A model generated the notes under the pieces. That model saw nothing but the letters and a program-made list of their open reading frames with translations, searched no databases and was not told the origin of the DNA. Source: an uncultured Acidobacteriota bacterium (GTDB lineage Bacteria > Acidobacteriota > Terriglobia > Terriglobales > Acidobacteriaceae). Taken from it: 45,739 nt of DNA. Positions 1 to 8,400 of this stretch are shown here, one piece after another. The position numbers and the translations under genes are program-made. How positions within the stretch are numbered: the first letter of the stretch is position 1; each line of letters opens with the position of its first letter. The stretch spans positions 1-45,739 of the forward strand of contig CAILAZ010000067.1 in NCBI GenBank assembly GCA_903832295.1. The letters run 5' to 3'.

Positions 1-399
1 GCCCGGGTTTACTTCCTGCTCTATCTCATCCAGGTTGGAGTCTTCTTTGCCTTGCCCCACCTGCACACCGCCGCCCTCTTCACGGCCGCCGTTGCTCTCG
101 TCGGGCTCTGCTATGGCGGAGGCTTCGGCACCATGCCGTCCTTTACCGCTGATTTCTTCGGAGCGAAGTACATGGGCGGAATCTATGGGTGGATTCTGCT
201 CGCCTGGGGTGCAGGCGCCATTCCCTCTCCCATTCTCATCGCGCGCGTCCGCCAGGCCACAGGAACCTACCAGCCAGCCATCTTTGTCATTGCGCTGGTC
301 ATGGTCTGCTCACTGGCTCTGCCGCTGCTCGTGCGCCGTCCCAAGCCGCCCCTTGGAGGGAAATTGATCGAAATGCCTGACCAGCGCGCCGCCGCCTGA
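1..399 (+). CDS. MFS transporter, oxalate/formate antiporter (OFA) type, C-terminal part
   Basis: This is the 3' end of a major facilitator superfamily transporter, and the frame is open from the first base of the window. About 132 residues remain. They hold three to four hydrophobic helices and the OFA-like stretch GGGFGTMPSFTADFFGAKY, followed by a short basic tail. OFA-family proteins exchange or import small carboxylates across the inner membrane. The substrate cannot be judged from this fragment. The stop lies only 8 bases from the convergent stop of the KimA-like permease, and no terminator hairpin fits between them. The family call rests on the C-terminal signature alone. Confidence 0.8.
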   Translation, partial: ARVYFLLYLIQVGVFFALPHLHTAALFTAAVALVGLCYGGGFGTMPSFTADFFGAKYMGGIYGWILLAWGAGAIPSPILIARVRQATGTYQPAIFVIALVMVCSLALPLLVRRPKPPLGGKLIEMPDQRAAA

Positions 400-407
400 G
401 CCGTCGC

Positions 408-2285
408 TTACCTGCCCAGCGGATTCAGGTACCACGGAATATCAATGACCGTGATCTTCGGATTCGCCGCGCTCCTCAGCAGGCTTCGCAGCAGTTGTGG
501 CCGCTGGTTGTGCAGCAGCAGGTTGTACCAGTGTTTTTCAATCAGCTCCGGCACTAAGACCACCACCCGCCGCGCGGGATTCTGCTGCTGCACCTGCAGC
601 ACGTAATCCACAATCGGAGCCGCTACAAAACGGTATGGCGAGCGCAGCACCACCAGTTCCGGCACGGCCAGCTTTGCCTCTCGCGCCGGAGCCTCCACCA
701 GCGCTCTCCACTGCTTCTGGAACCGCTCGTCCTCTTCCTCGCACTCCACGTGCACAAACCGGATGTCGCTTGCCATCGACCAGGCAAACCGCAGCGTCTT
801 TTCGGAGATCACGCTCCATCGCTCAACGGGAATCAACGCAATCGGCCTGCAGAGTTCCGCCGTGTTCACTGCTCTATCCAGGGCCGTCACCCGTTCCACC
901 CTTCCATAGTGCCGGTGAATCGCCTTCATCATCCCCATCAGCAGCGGAATGAGCAGCAGCGTGATCCACGCTCCCTCCGTGAATTTGGCAACCAGCACCA
1001 CGCACACAGTGATCCCCGTCGCCACCGCGCCCACGCCGTTGATCGCCATGCTCTTGCGGCTGTGCTCGCCGGCATTGCGCCGCCAGTGCACCACCATCCC
1101 TGCCTGTGACAACGTAAACGCCAGGAACGCGCCGACCGCATACAGAGGAATCAACCTGTCCGTCACTCCTCCAAAGATCGTCAGCAGCACTCCGGTCAGA
1201 ATTGCCAGAGCATACACTCCCGGGGTATAGACCAGCCTGCGCCCGCGCAGGGTAAATGAGTGCGGCAGGAATCCGTTGCGCGCAATTGCCCTTGCCAGCC
1301 TGGGAAAATCCGCAAACGCCGTGTTTGCCGACAGCGACAGCACAATCAAAATCGAGACGATGCTCGTCCAGTAGAACGCGCCCTTGCCCGTCACCGCCGC
1401 CAGCAATTGCGAGAGCACGCTCTGGTATCCCACCGCCCCCGGCAGCGTGGCTGCCACCCCGTACGCCGGAGCCAGGAACGCAATTCCTCCCAGCATCACC
1501 ATCAGGATCGCAATGATGATCGTCAGCGTCAGCCGTGCGTATTTGTCCGTCGGGTCACGGAAGGCCATCACTCCGTTGCTCACCGCCTCCACGCCCGTCA
1601 TCGCCGTGCATCCGCTGGCAAATGCCCTTAGCAGCAACCACGCAGACACTGCTTCCGTCGCCCGGCTCAGCCGGGGAGGTGCAATCACGGGGAGCGGATG
1701 TCCGCCCGCAAGCAGCGTCTTCGCTACGCCGATTGCGATCAACGCCAGCAGGCATCCGATGAACAGGTATGTCGGCAGCCTGAACAAGCCGCCCGTCTCC
1801 TGCACTCCCCGCAGGTTCACCACCGTCAGCACCACCAGGATTCCCAGGCACATCAGCAGCGTGTGCGCCTGCAACCCTGGCACCGCTGAAACCAGCGCGC
1901 CCACTCCTGCCGATATCCCCACTGCCGCTGTCAGCACGTAGTCAATCATCAGCGCCGCTGCGGCCAGCAGCCCTGCCCACGTACCCAGGTTCTCGCTTGC
2001 CACCGTGTAGGAGCCGCCACCCTGCGGGTACGCCGTGATCGTCTGCCGGTAGGAGAAATAGACAATGGCCAGCAGCAACAGCACGCACAGCGTGATCGGC
2101 ACAATGTGGCGCACCCCCATCATGCCCAGCGGAATCAGCAGGGTCAGCGCCGCCTCAGGCCCGTAAGCCGCCGAACTCAGCGCATCCAGTCCAAAGATTG
2201 GAATGCCCTTCCCCGGCCCAATCCTTGCTGCCTTCTCTTCCTCGGTTGCCAGCGGCCGTCCAAACAACAGGTCAGTAAGTGTCAT
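408..2285 (-). CDS. APC-superfamily permease, KimA-like potassium transporter
   Basis: This is an integral membrane permease of 625 residues with about 12 hydrophobic segments in the first 440 residues and a hydrophilic cytoplasmic C-terminal domain of roughly 170 residues. The N-terminal motif LDALSSAAYGPE, the stretch YRQTITAYPQGGGSY and the overall length match the KimA (YdaO) branch of the APC/KUP superfamily, which imports K+ with protons. General amino-acid permeases lack this C-terminal domain. The ATG at 2285 is preferred over an in-frame TTG at 2300, although the ribosome site GGAG is close (3 nt). It follows the lipoprotein gene by 25 bases and is probably co-transcribed with it. 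Potassium as substrate is inferred from family resemblance; an amino-acid substrate is the alternative. Confidence 0.8.
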   Translation of the reverse strand: MTLTDLLFGRPLATEEEKAARIGPGKGIPIFGLDALSSAAYGPEAALTLLIPLGMMGVRHIVPITLCVLLLLAIVYFSYRQTITAYPQGGGSYTVASENLGTWAGLLAAAALMIDYVLTAAVGISAGVGALVSAVPGLQAHTLLMCLGILVVLTVVNLRGVQETGGLFRLPTYLFIGCLLALIAIGVAKTLLAGGHPLPVIAPPRLSRATEAVSAWLLLRAFASGCTAMTGVEAVSNGVMAFRDPTDKYARLTLTIIIAILMVMLGGIAFLAPAYGVAATLPGAVGYQSVLSQLLAAVTGKGAFYWTSIVSILIVLSLSANTAFADFPRLARAIARNGFLPHSFTLRGRRLVYTPGVYALAILTGVLLTIFGGVTDRLIPLYAVGAFLAFTLSQAGMVVHWRRNAGEHSRKSMAINGVGAVATGITVCVVLVAKFTEGAWITLLLIPLLMGMMKAIHRHYGRVERVTALDRAVNTAELCRPIALIPVERWSVISEKTLRFAWSMASDIRFVHVECEEEDERFQKQWRALVEAPAREAKLAVPELVVLRSPYRFVAAPIVDYVLQVQQQNPARRVVVLVPELIEKHWYNLLLHNQRPQLLRSLLRSAANPKITVIDIPWYLNPLGR

Positions 2286-2310
2286 GCGCTCCGGTTGCAA
2301 TCTCCCTGGG

Positions 2311-2667
2311 TCAACGTTTCACCGTCAGTCGATCCGCAACCTGATCGTACTCCGCCTTCGTCAGCGCATGCCTGTCCACAAGTTCGGAGGTCTTCGCATA
2401 GGGCCGGTGCGACACAATCCGCTCCGCCATCTTCGGAGTCATCCCCTGCACCGCCCGCAGGTCACTCTCGGTGGCCGAGTTCACATCCAGCGCCTTGTCC
2501 CGGCTCCACCCCTCGCGAATCCCTTCGGCCATCGCCTTTGTATCGCGTTTGATCTGCGCCGTAGTCTCCGCCGTGCGCTCCCGCACCGCCGCCGGGTTAT
2601 CCGGTTTTGCAGCACACCCATATAGTGGAATAACCAGCAATAGAAGTAGATATCGAGCAATTTTCAT
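2311..2667 (-). CDS. small lipoprotein with a helix-hairpin-helix domain
   Basis: This is a 118-residue protein. It opens with a short basic N-terminus and hydrophobic core, followed by a lipobox ending LYGC, so Cys18 should be lipidated and the protein anchored to a membrane facing the periplasm. After a charged helical linker, residues from about 65 on (LDVNSATESDLRAVQGMTP) match the ComEA-type helix-hairpin-helix fold, which in other proteins binds DNA non-specifically. The ATG at 2667 is chosen because AGAGG lies just upstream and because the longer in-frame extension would bury the signal peptide. It sits between an M13 peptidase and a KimA-like permease on the same strand. A periplasmic DNA-binding role is only an inference from the domain. 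Confidence 0.75.
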   Translation of the reverse strand: MKIARYLLLLLVIPLYGCAAKPDNPAAVRERTAETTAQIKRDTKAMAEGIREGWSRDKALDVNSATESDLRAVQGMTPKMAERIVSHRPYAKTSELVDRHALTKAEYDQVADRLTVKR

Positions 2668-2714
2668 ACCTCTTCGGATGCTTAACTGCCCCCATGAGAT
2701 TGCGCGCACGCACA

Positions 2715-2739
2715 AAGGCCGCCCTCGTCAGGCGGCCTT
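2715..2739 (-). terminator. hairpin after the M13 peptidase gene
   Basis: A perfect 9-bp stem, AAGGCCGCC and GGCGGCCTT with a 7-nt loop, lies 22 bases after the peptidase stop and 48 bases before the lipoprotein start. The U-tract on the minus strand is short (TTT), so termination may be partial. Confidence 0.6.
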
Positions 2740-2760
2740 CGCTCTCCACTTCCTATCCTC

Positions 2761-4785
2761 TTACCACACTTCGCAGCGCTTCTCCGCCGGACGCACCATC
2801 GGCGCATCCGCCTTGCATTGGAACGCCTTCTGGAATGCCGTCAGGTTCGACAGCGGCCCGATTACCCGGAATTTTGCAATCGGATGCGGGTCGCCCTGCA
2901 CCATCAGCCGCATTGTCTCCGGCCTGGTTGCATCTCCGCGGAACTGTCCCCAGCCCACAAAGAACTGCTGATCCGGCGTGAATCCGTCAATCACCGGCAG
3001 CGGCGGCTTTCCTTCCTGCGACTTCTTGAACGCCAGGTAGGCCAGCTTCGCTCCCGCCAAATCGCCAATCGATTCGCCCACCACCAGCTTGCCGTTGTGG
3101 TGAATGTTCGGCTCAATGTAGTAGCCGTCGAACTGGTCCACCACGCATTGCGTCTTCGCCTGGAACTTCTTCAGATCTTCGCTGCTCCACCAGTTCGCCA
3201 GGCGCCCCTCGGCGTCATACTGCGCGCCCTGGTCATCGAAGCCGTGGCTGATCTCGTGCCCGATCACGACTCCGATCGCGCCGTAGTTCACCGCGTCGTT
3301 CACTTCCATGTTGAATGCCGGAGGTTGCAGAATTCCTGCCGGAAACACAATCTCATTCAACTGCGGATTGTAGTACGCATCCGAGGTCGGCGGAGTCATT
3401 CCCCATCTTGCCCTGTCCACCGGCTTGCCAATGCGCGCACGGTCATCCGCAATCGCAAAGCGCCGTCCCGCCAGCACATCGGCAAAGAAGGCGCCACGCT
3501 CGATCTTCACGCTGCTGTAGTCCTTCCACTTGTCCGGATACCCAATCTTCGGATTAAACGTCGCCAGCTTTCCCAGCGCCTTCTTCTTCGTCTCCGGCCC
3601 CATCCAGTCCAGGCCGTTGATCGTGTCATTCATCGCCAGCAGCAGGTTCTTCACCATGTCCTGCACTCGCGCTTTGTACTCCGGCGGGAAGTACCGTGCC
3701 ACGTACTCCTGTCCCAGAGCCTCGCCCAGCAAGCCGTCCGTATCTTCCACGCAGCGCTTCCACCGCGGCTTCAGTTCCTTGGTTCCGCTCAGGTAGGCCC
3801 CGTTGAACTGGAAGTCCTCCTCCACAAACGCCGTGGACAGCGCGCTCGCCGAGCCATTCAGCAGATGCCACGTCAGATAGGTCTTCCAGTCCGCCAGCGG
3901 GGTCTCCTTCAACTGGCGGCTCACCTCCTGCATGAACTTCGGCTGATCCACATTCAGGTCCGCCGTTGAGATCTTCGCCGACGCGAAGTACCCTTCCCAG
4001 TTGAACTCCGGCGTCAGCTTCTTCAGGTCCTCGAACTTCATCTTGTGGTCGGTCGCCGCCGGATCGCGCAGCGCCACGTTATCCAGCGACGCCTCGGCCA
4101 GCTTCGTCTCCATGGCCATTACCGTGGCAGCCATCTCCTTGGCCTTCGCCGGAGTAAATCCCGCGAGCTCAAACATCTTCTCCACATGCACCAGGTACTT
4201 CGCCCGCGTCTCCTTGAAACGCTCGTCCGGCTTCGTGTAGTAATCGCGGTCCGGCAACCCCAGCCCGCTGGCAAACACATCCGCAATTACCTGCGTCGGC
4301 TCATGATTGTCCTGCGAGGACGCAATCCCGAACGGCACGGCAATCCCCGCGTCGTGGAAGTGGCCAATCATCCGCTGCACGTCCTTGCCATCCTTCATTG
4401 CCTCAATCTCATTCAGCAGCGGACGCACGGGCGTGATCCCTGCCGCGTTCACCGCCTTCTCGTCCATGCAGGCCGAGTAGAAGTCGCCAATCTGCTGCTT
4501 CACGCTGCCCACCGGCGCGCCCTTTTGGGCCGAAACCTCTTCCAATATCCCCTTCAGCTTGTCCTTGGAGGTCTCCCCCGCCTGCCATCTGCGGCTCCAG
4601 CGCTGCATCTCCGGAGGAATCGGATTGCTTGCGCGCCATGCGCCGTTGGCAAACTCGTAGAAGTCCGTGCATGGGTCCGCGTTCCGGTCCACGTCCTTGA
4701 TTTCAACTCCGCGGCCGCCCGATGTCTGACCCATCGCCGCAGCCGCACAGGCCAGCAGCAACATGCTTACTCGTAGAATTCGCAT
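2761..4785 (-). CDS. M13 family zinc metallopeptidase (neprilysin/PepO-like), secreted
   Basis: This 674-residue protein has an N-terminal signal peptide (MRILRVSMLLLACAAAAMGQ) and should act outside the cytoplasm, cleaving peptides and small proteins. The zinc site is VIGHEISHGFDDQG, the HExxH motif with the catalytic Glu. The third ligand lies in VVGESIGDLAG, equivalent to the usual GENxAD. The substrate-binding motif appears as DAYYNPQLNEIVFPAGILQ, and the protein ends in the family-typical CxxW (CEVW). The length is normal for M13. The start has AAGGGG just upstream. A hairpin follows the stop, so it may be transcribed on its own, with read-through into the lipoprotein gene. Confidence 0.95.
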   Translation of the reverse strand: MRILRVSMLLLACAAAAMGQTSGGRGVEIKDVDRNADPCTDFYEFANGAWRASNPIPPEMQRWSRRWQAGETSKDKLKGILEEVSAQKGAPVGSVKQQIGDFYSACMDEKAVNAAGITPVRPLLNEIEAMKDGKDVQRMIGHFHDAGIAVPFGIASSQDNHEPTQVIADVFASGLGLPDRDYYTKPDERFKETRAKYLVHVEKMFELAGFTPAKAKEMAATVMAMETKLAEASLDNVALRDPAATDHKMKFEDLKKLTPEFNWEGYFASAKISTADLNVDQPKFMQEVSRQLKETPLADWKTYLTWHLLNGSASALSTAFVEEDFQFNGAYLSGTKELKPRWKRCVEDTDGLLGEALGQEYVARYFPPEYKARVQDMVKNLLLAMNDTINGLDWMGPETKKKALGKLATFNPKIGYPDKWKDYSSVKIERGAFFADVLAGRRFAIADDRARIGKPVDRARWGMTPPTSDAYYNPQLNEIVFPAGILQPPAFNMEVNDAVNYGAIGVVIGHEISHGFDDQGAQYDAEGRLANWWSSEDLKKFQAKTQCVVDQFDGYYIEPNIHHNGKLVVGESIGDLAGAKLAYLAFKKSQEGKPPLPVIDGFTPDQQFFVGWGQFRGDATRPETMRLMVQGDPHPIAKFRVIGPLSNLTAFQKAFQCKADAPMVRPAEKRCEVW

Positions 4786-5485
4786 AGTACCCCTTTCAAA
4801 TCCCGCCCAACCCCACGTTATTTGTATCGCAAGTCTCTATTCGGCTCTCATTGGAAAAGCACATCCTTCGCCGTTCGTCGCTCTGCAGCGTCCGGCGCAC
4901 GCACGCGGACCTTCCCGTGTGCTCATACGGAATCCAGTGCTGCACGGTTCCAACGGTTAAAAACTGCGCTCCAGTGGATCGCCTGTCCCATCTCTCCCGT
5001 TCATAATCCCGCCATCATTCTTAGCCTTTTGGAGTGGGCAGGGGCCAATACCGCCACTAAAGTGCCTTAATTCCCTCTATTTAATCACTTTCGCCTCACA
5101 GTCACATTACAAATATTCATTCTGGTGTTTTGCCCTTGACCACAGATTCCAATTCCGGTTTAATTCGGGAAACCTTAGTACCTGACTATTGGTAACGAAC
5201 TAAGTCGCCTGGCCTCCTTGCGATTTGGCTTGACCTTTCTTGGGTGCTATGAACTTGGGTCCTTCCGAACTCCAAATCCGGAAGTTGCCCTTTTGTTCCT
5301 CCAACCTCTTCCCCGGAGCTCTCGCCCCTCGGGAAGACCCTCGTTCCTGATTCGTAGGCCTCTTTTCTGAAGGGTTTCCGTCCCTTTGCAGAGGCCCATA
5401 GCTGCACCCATGGAAAGCACCAAGGGACTTCTCCATCTGTATTGAAGTTCTCAGCAGGCATTCACCGATTCTCTAGGAGCTCTGA
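4786..5485. other. 700-bp non-coding region between divergent protease genes
   Basis: No convincing gene was found here. Reading frames inside it are short, lack ribosome sites and have no recognisable protein character. The base composition is visibly more AT-rich than the genes, especially at 5050-5165. The region must hold the minus-strand promoter of the M13 peptidase and the plus-strand promoter of the S53 protease. A loose inverted repeat, AAAGTG at 5059-5064 and CACTTT at 5086-5091, flanks an AT-rich segment. Confidence 0.6.
5136..5164 (+). promoter_or_regulatory. candidate sigma-70 promoter of the S53 protease gene
   Basis: TTGACC at 5136-5141 and TTTAAT at 5159-5164 are separated by 17 bases, which is close to the consensus. 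If used, transcription would start near 5171 and give a 5' leader of about 315 nt before the ATG at 5486. Confidence 0.45.
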
Positions 5486-8400
5486 ATGAAGCATCCGCAC
5501 CCAGCTACAAGACTGTTGTTGCTGGCCGTGATGGTTCTGTCTTTTGTATCCGTCTCGTTCGCGAGAGTGGTTACGAAGGCCGTACCCTCCGTCCGCATCG
5601 CTACCAAAATCGACAACGCACAGAGAACAGCACTCACCGGACATATCCCCGCCGCCGTCCAGAATGGCGTTGCCGTGGACAAAGGCCGCGTGGCCGCGAA
5701 CACCCCGTTGAACCACATGGTCATGGTTCTCCAGGGCTCTGCCGAGCAGGAGCATGCATTCCGCACCCTGGTCGATCAGCAGCACGACAAGAATTCCATC
5801 AACTACCACCAGTGGATCACCCCTGAGGAAGCCGGTCAGGCGTTTGGTGTTGCTGACGCCGATGTCGCGACCCTCACCAACTGGCTCAGCCAGCAGGGTC
5901 TCACCGTTGAGAAAGTTTCCAAGTCCAAGCGCTTCGTCACCTTTGGCGGCACGGTCGGCAAGTTTGAAGCCGCCTTCCAGACTCAGTTCCATCAGTACAG
6001 CGTCAATGGCGTAAACCACGTTTCCATTAACACCAACCTCTCTATCCCCACCGCGGTCAGCCCTGTAATCCGCGCCATCCCCACCGTGCATGACTTCTTC
6101 AAGAAGCCCTACATGATCAACGGCGGCAAGGCTTCCGCCATGTGGACCAAGGGCACGGTCCCTGACTTCACCAGCGGCGGCGGCACCCACTACTTCGGCG
6201 CTGGCGATTTCGCCACCGTCTATAACACCGCTCCTCTGCTTGCTGCCGGTATCGACGGCAAGGGCATCACCATCGCAATTGTAGGCCGTACGGACATCGG
6301 CCTGAATGACGTTCAGATCTATCGCGAAATCTTCAACCTCCCAGTCAACGATCCCACCTTCATCATCAATGGCGAAGATCCCGGCGTGGCCCCTGGCGAC
6401 GACGGCGAATCCTACCTTGACGTCGAAGTCTCCGGCGGCGCCGCTCCTGGAGCCAAGGTTGACTTCGTGACTTCCAAGTCCACCCTCGCCGTTGATGGCG
6501 TCGACCTGTCTGCGATGTACATCGTCGAAAACAACATGGCCGACATCATGAGCATCAGCTACGGCCTGTGCGAAAACAGCCTCAGTGCTGACAACGCTTT
6601 CCAGAACGCTCTTTATGAGCAGGCAGCCGCTCAGGGTATCTCCGTATTCGTCTCTTCTGGCGATAACGGTCCTGCCGCTTGCGACTCCGCCTCCAGCACT
6701 TACTCCAGCTACGGCTACGCTGTAAGCGGCGATGCCTCCACCCCCTACAACGTCGCTGTCGGCGGCACCATGTTCTCAGAAGGCACGGGAACTTACTGGA
6801 GCGTTTCCAACCCCCTGGGCTGGGGCACGGCTCTCTCCTACATTCCTGAAACTCCCTGGAACGAAGCCAAGGGCAGCGGCGCAACCGGTGCATCGGGCCT
6901 CTGGTCCAGTTCGGGCGGCGTTTCCGCATACTATGGCAGGCCTTCGTGGCAGCGTGGCGCCGGAATCGGCGCTTCCGATCCGTCCTACGTCGGCACCACA
7001 ACCACCGACCCCGCAAGCCCGGTCGTCGCCGGTCCTCACCGCCTGCTGCCTGACGTTTCTTTGAACGCCGCCAGCGGACATGACGGAACCCTCTACTGCG
7101 CGGAAGGTGTTTGCCAAGCCGCCCCGGGCAGCATTTCCGACCTTGGAATCGTCGGCGGAACTTCCGTCGCCGCCCCCGAAATGGCCGGCATCCAGGCTCT
7201 CGTAGACCAGGCGAACGGTGGCCGTCAAGGCAACCCGAACTATTACTACTACAGCCTCGCGATCCTCAACAACAGCACGGACGGGCTGACTTGCACTGCA
7301 AGCGCTCCGCCTGCTGCCGGCTGCGTCTTCCATGATGTTGCCACCGGCAACACCCTGGTCTGCCGCAACTCGAGCTGCACCGCCGCCAACAAGATCGGCT
7401 GGGCTGCTACTGCCGGCTACGATCCTGCGACTGGTCTCGGTTCGGTCAACGCCTACAACTTGGCGACCCAGTGGAGCCGCGCATCCTTCTCCAGCTCCGT
7501 CACCACTCTTACCGCCAACTCCGCCACCACCGGCATCACTCACGGAACCGCTGTCAGCCTTACCGTGAATGTCGCCCCTGGTTCCGGCAACGGCATCCCG
7601 ACTGGCGATGTCGCCTTCTACACCGATGGCGGCGCAATCACCAATCCAGTGGACGAGAACTCGGGTCTCTTCCTCAACCAGGTTGCCTTCTGCACACTGA
7701 GCAGCGGCGCCTGCACCATCTCCCTGGCCAGCCTTCCGGCGGGCAGCTATAACCTTTACGCGCGCTACGCTGGCGACATGGCTTTTGGTTCCAGCACTGC
7801 CGCGCCCATCGCAGTCACCGTCGCCGATGAGAGCAGCACCGTCACTCTCACTCCTTACGCCCTCAACTGCACCACGGGCGCAATGACGCCGACCACAACC
7901 TTTGCCTACGGCTCCCTGATCTTCCTTGACACCAAGGTCACCGCCGCCTCCGGCCAGGGTGTGCCCACTGGAACCGTCGCCATCACTGACAACGGAAACC
8001 CGGTGTACACCACCAGCCTGAACTCCAACGGTGCTTCTGAACTGGTCACCGGTGTGATCTCCACCAGCTCCTGCGTGTACGGATTCTCGTACAACAACAT
8101 TCCGACGCTTTCTGGCGGAAGCCACGTCATCAACGAGACCTACTCGGGCGATGCCAGCTTCACTTCCAGCACGCTCGCGGCTCCGGTCACGCTTTCCATC
8201 ACTCCGGCAAGCCTCACGGCAACTCTCAGAACGACCAGCACCGGCATTCACGCCGGCGACCCCGTCAATCTGATCCTTACCCTCACGCCGCTGACTGCTA
8301 CAGCGATGCCGGCTGCCGCAACAGGCACCGTAACCTTTACTGACACCACCACCAGCACCGTGCTGGCTTCTGGCGTCGGCGTGGTTACTGGCGCATTCTC

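Noticed and set aside
2818-3969. A 383-codon plus-strand frame opposite the M13 peptidase gene
   Set aside because: The product is Arg/His/Leu-rich nonsense and lies wholly antisense to a well-supported metallopeptidase. The same applies to frames at 13515-14540, 34426-35586 and 41349-42635.
5061-5072. A 12-base match (AGTGCCTTAATT) shared with the kdp inverted repeat at 23603-23614, suggesting a common regulator
   Set aside because: Only one arm of the palindrome is present here, and chance 12-base matches are expected in a window of this size.
5186-5461. Short minus-strand frames in the 700-bp gap before the protease gene
   Set aside because: They have low hydrophobic content, no ribosome site and no recognisable motif, and they lie in what is probably the leader of the protease mRNA.
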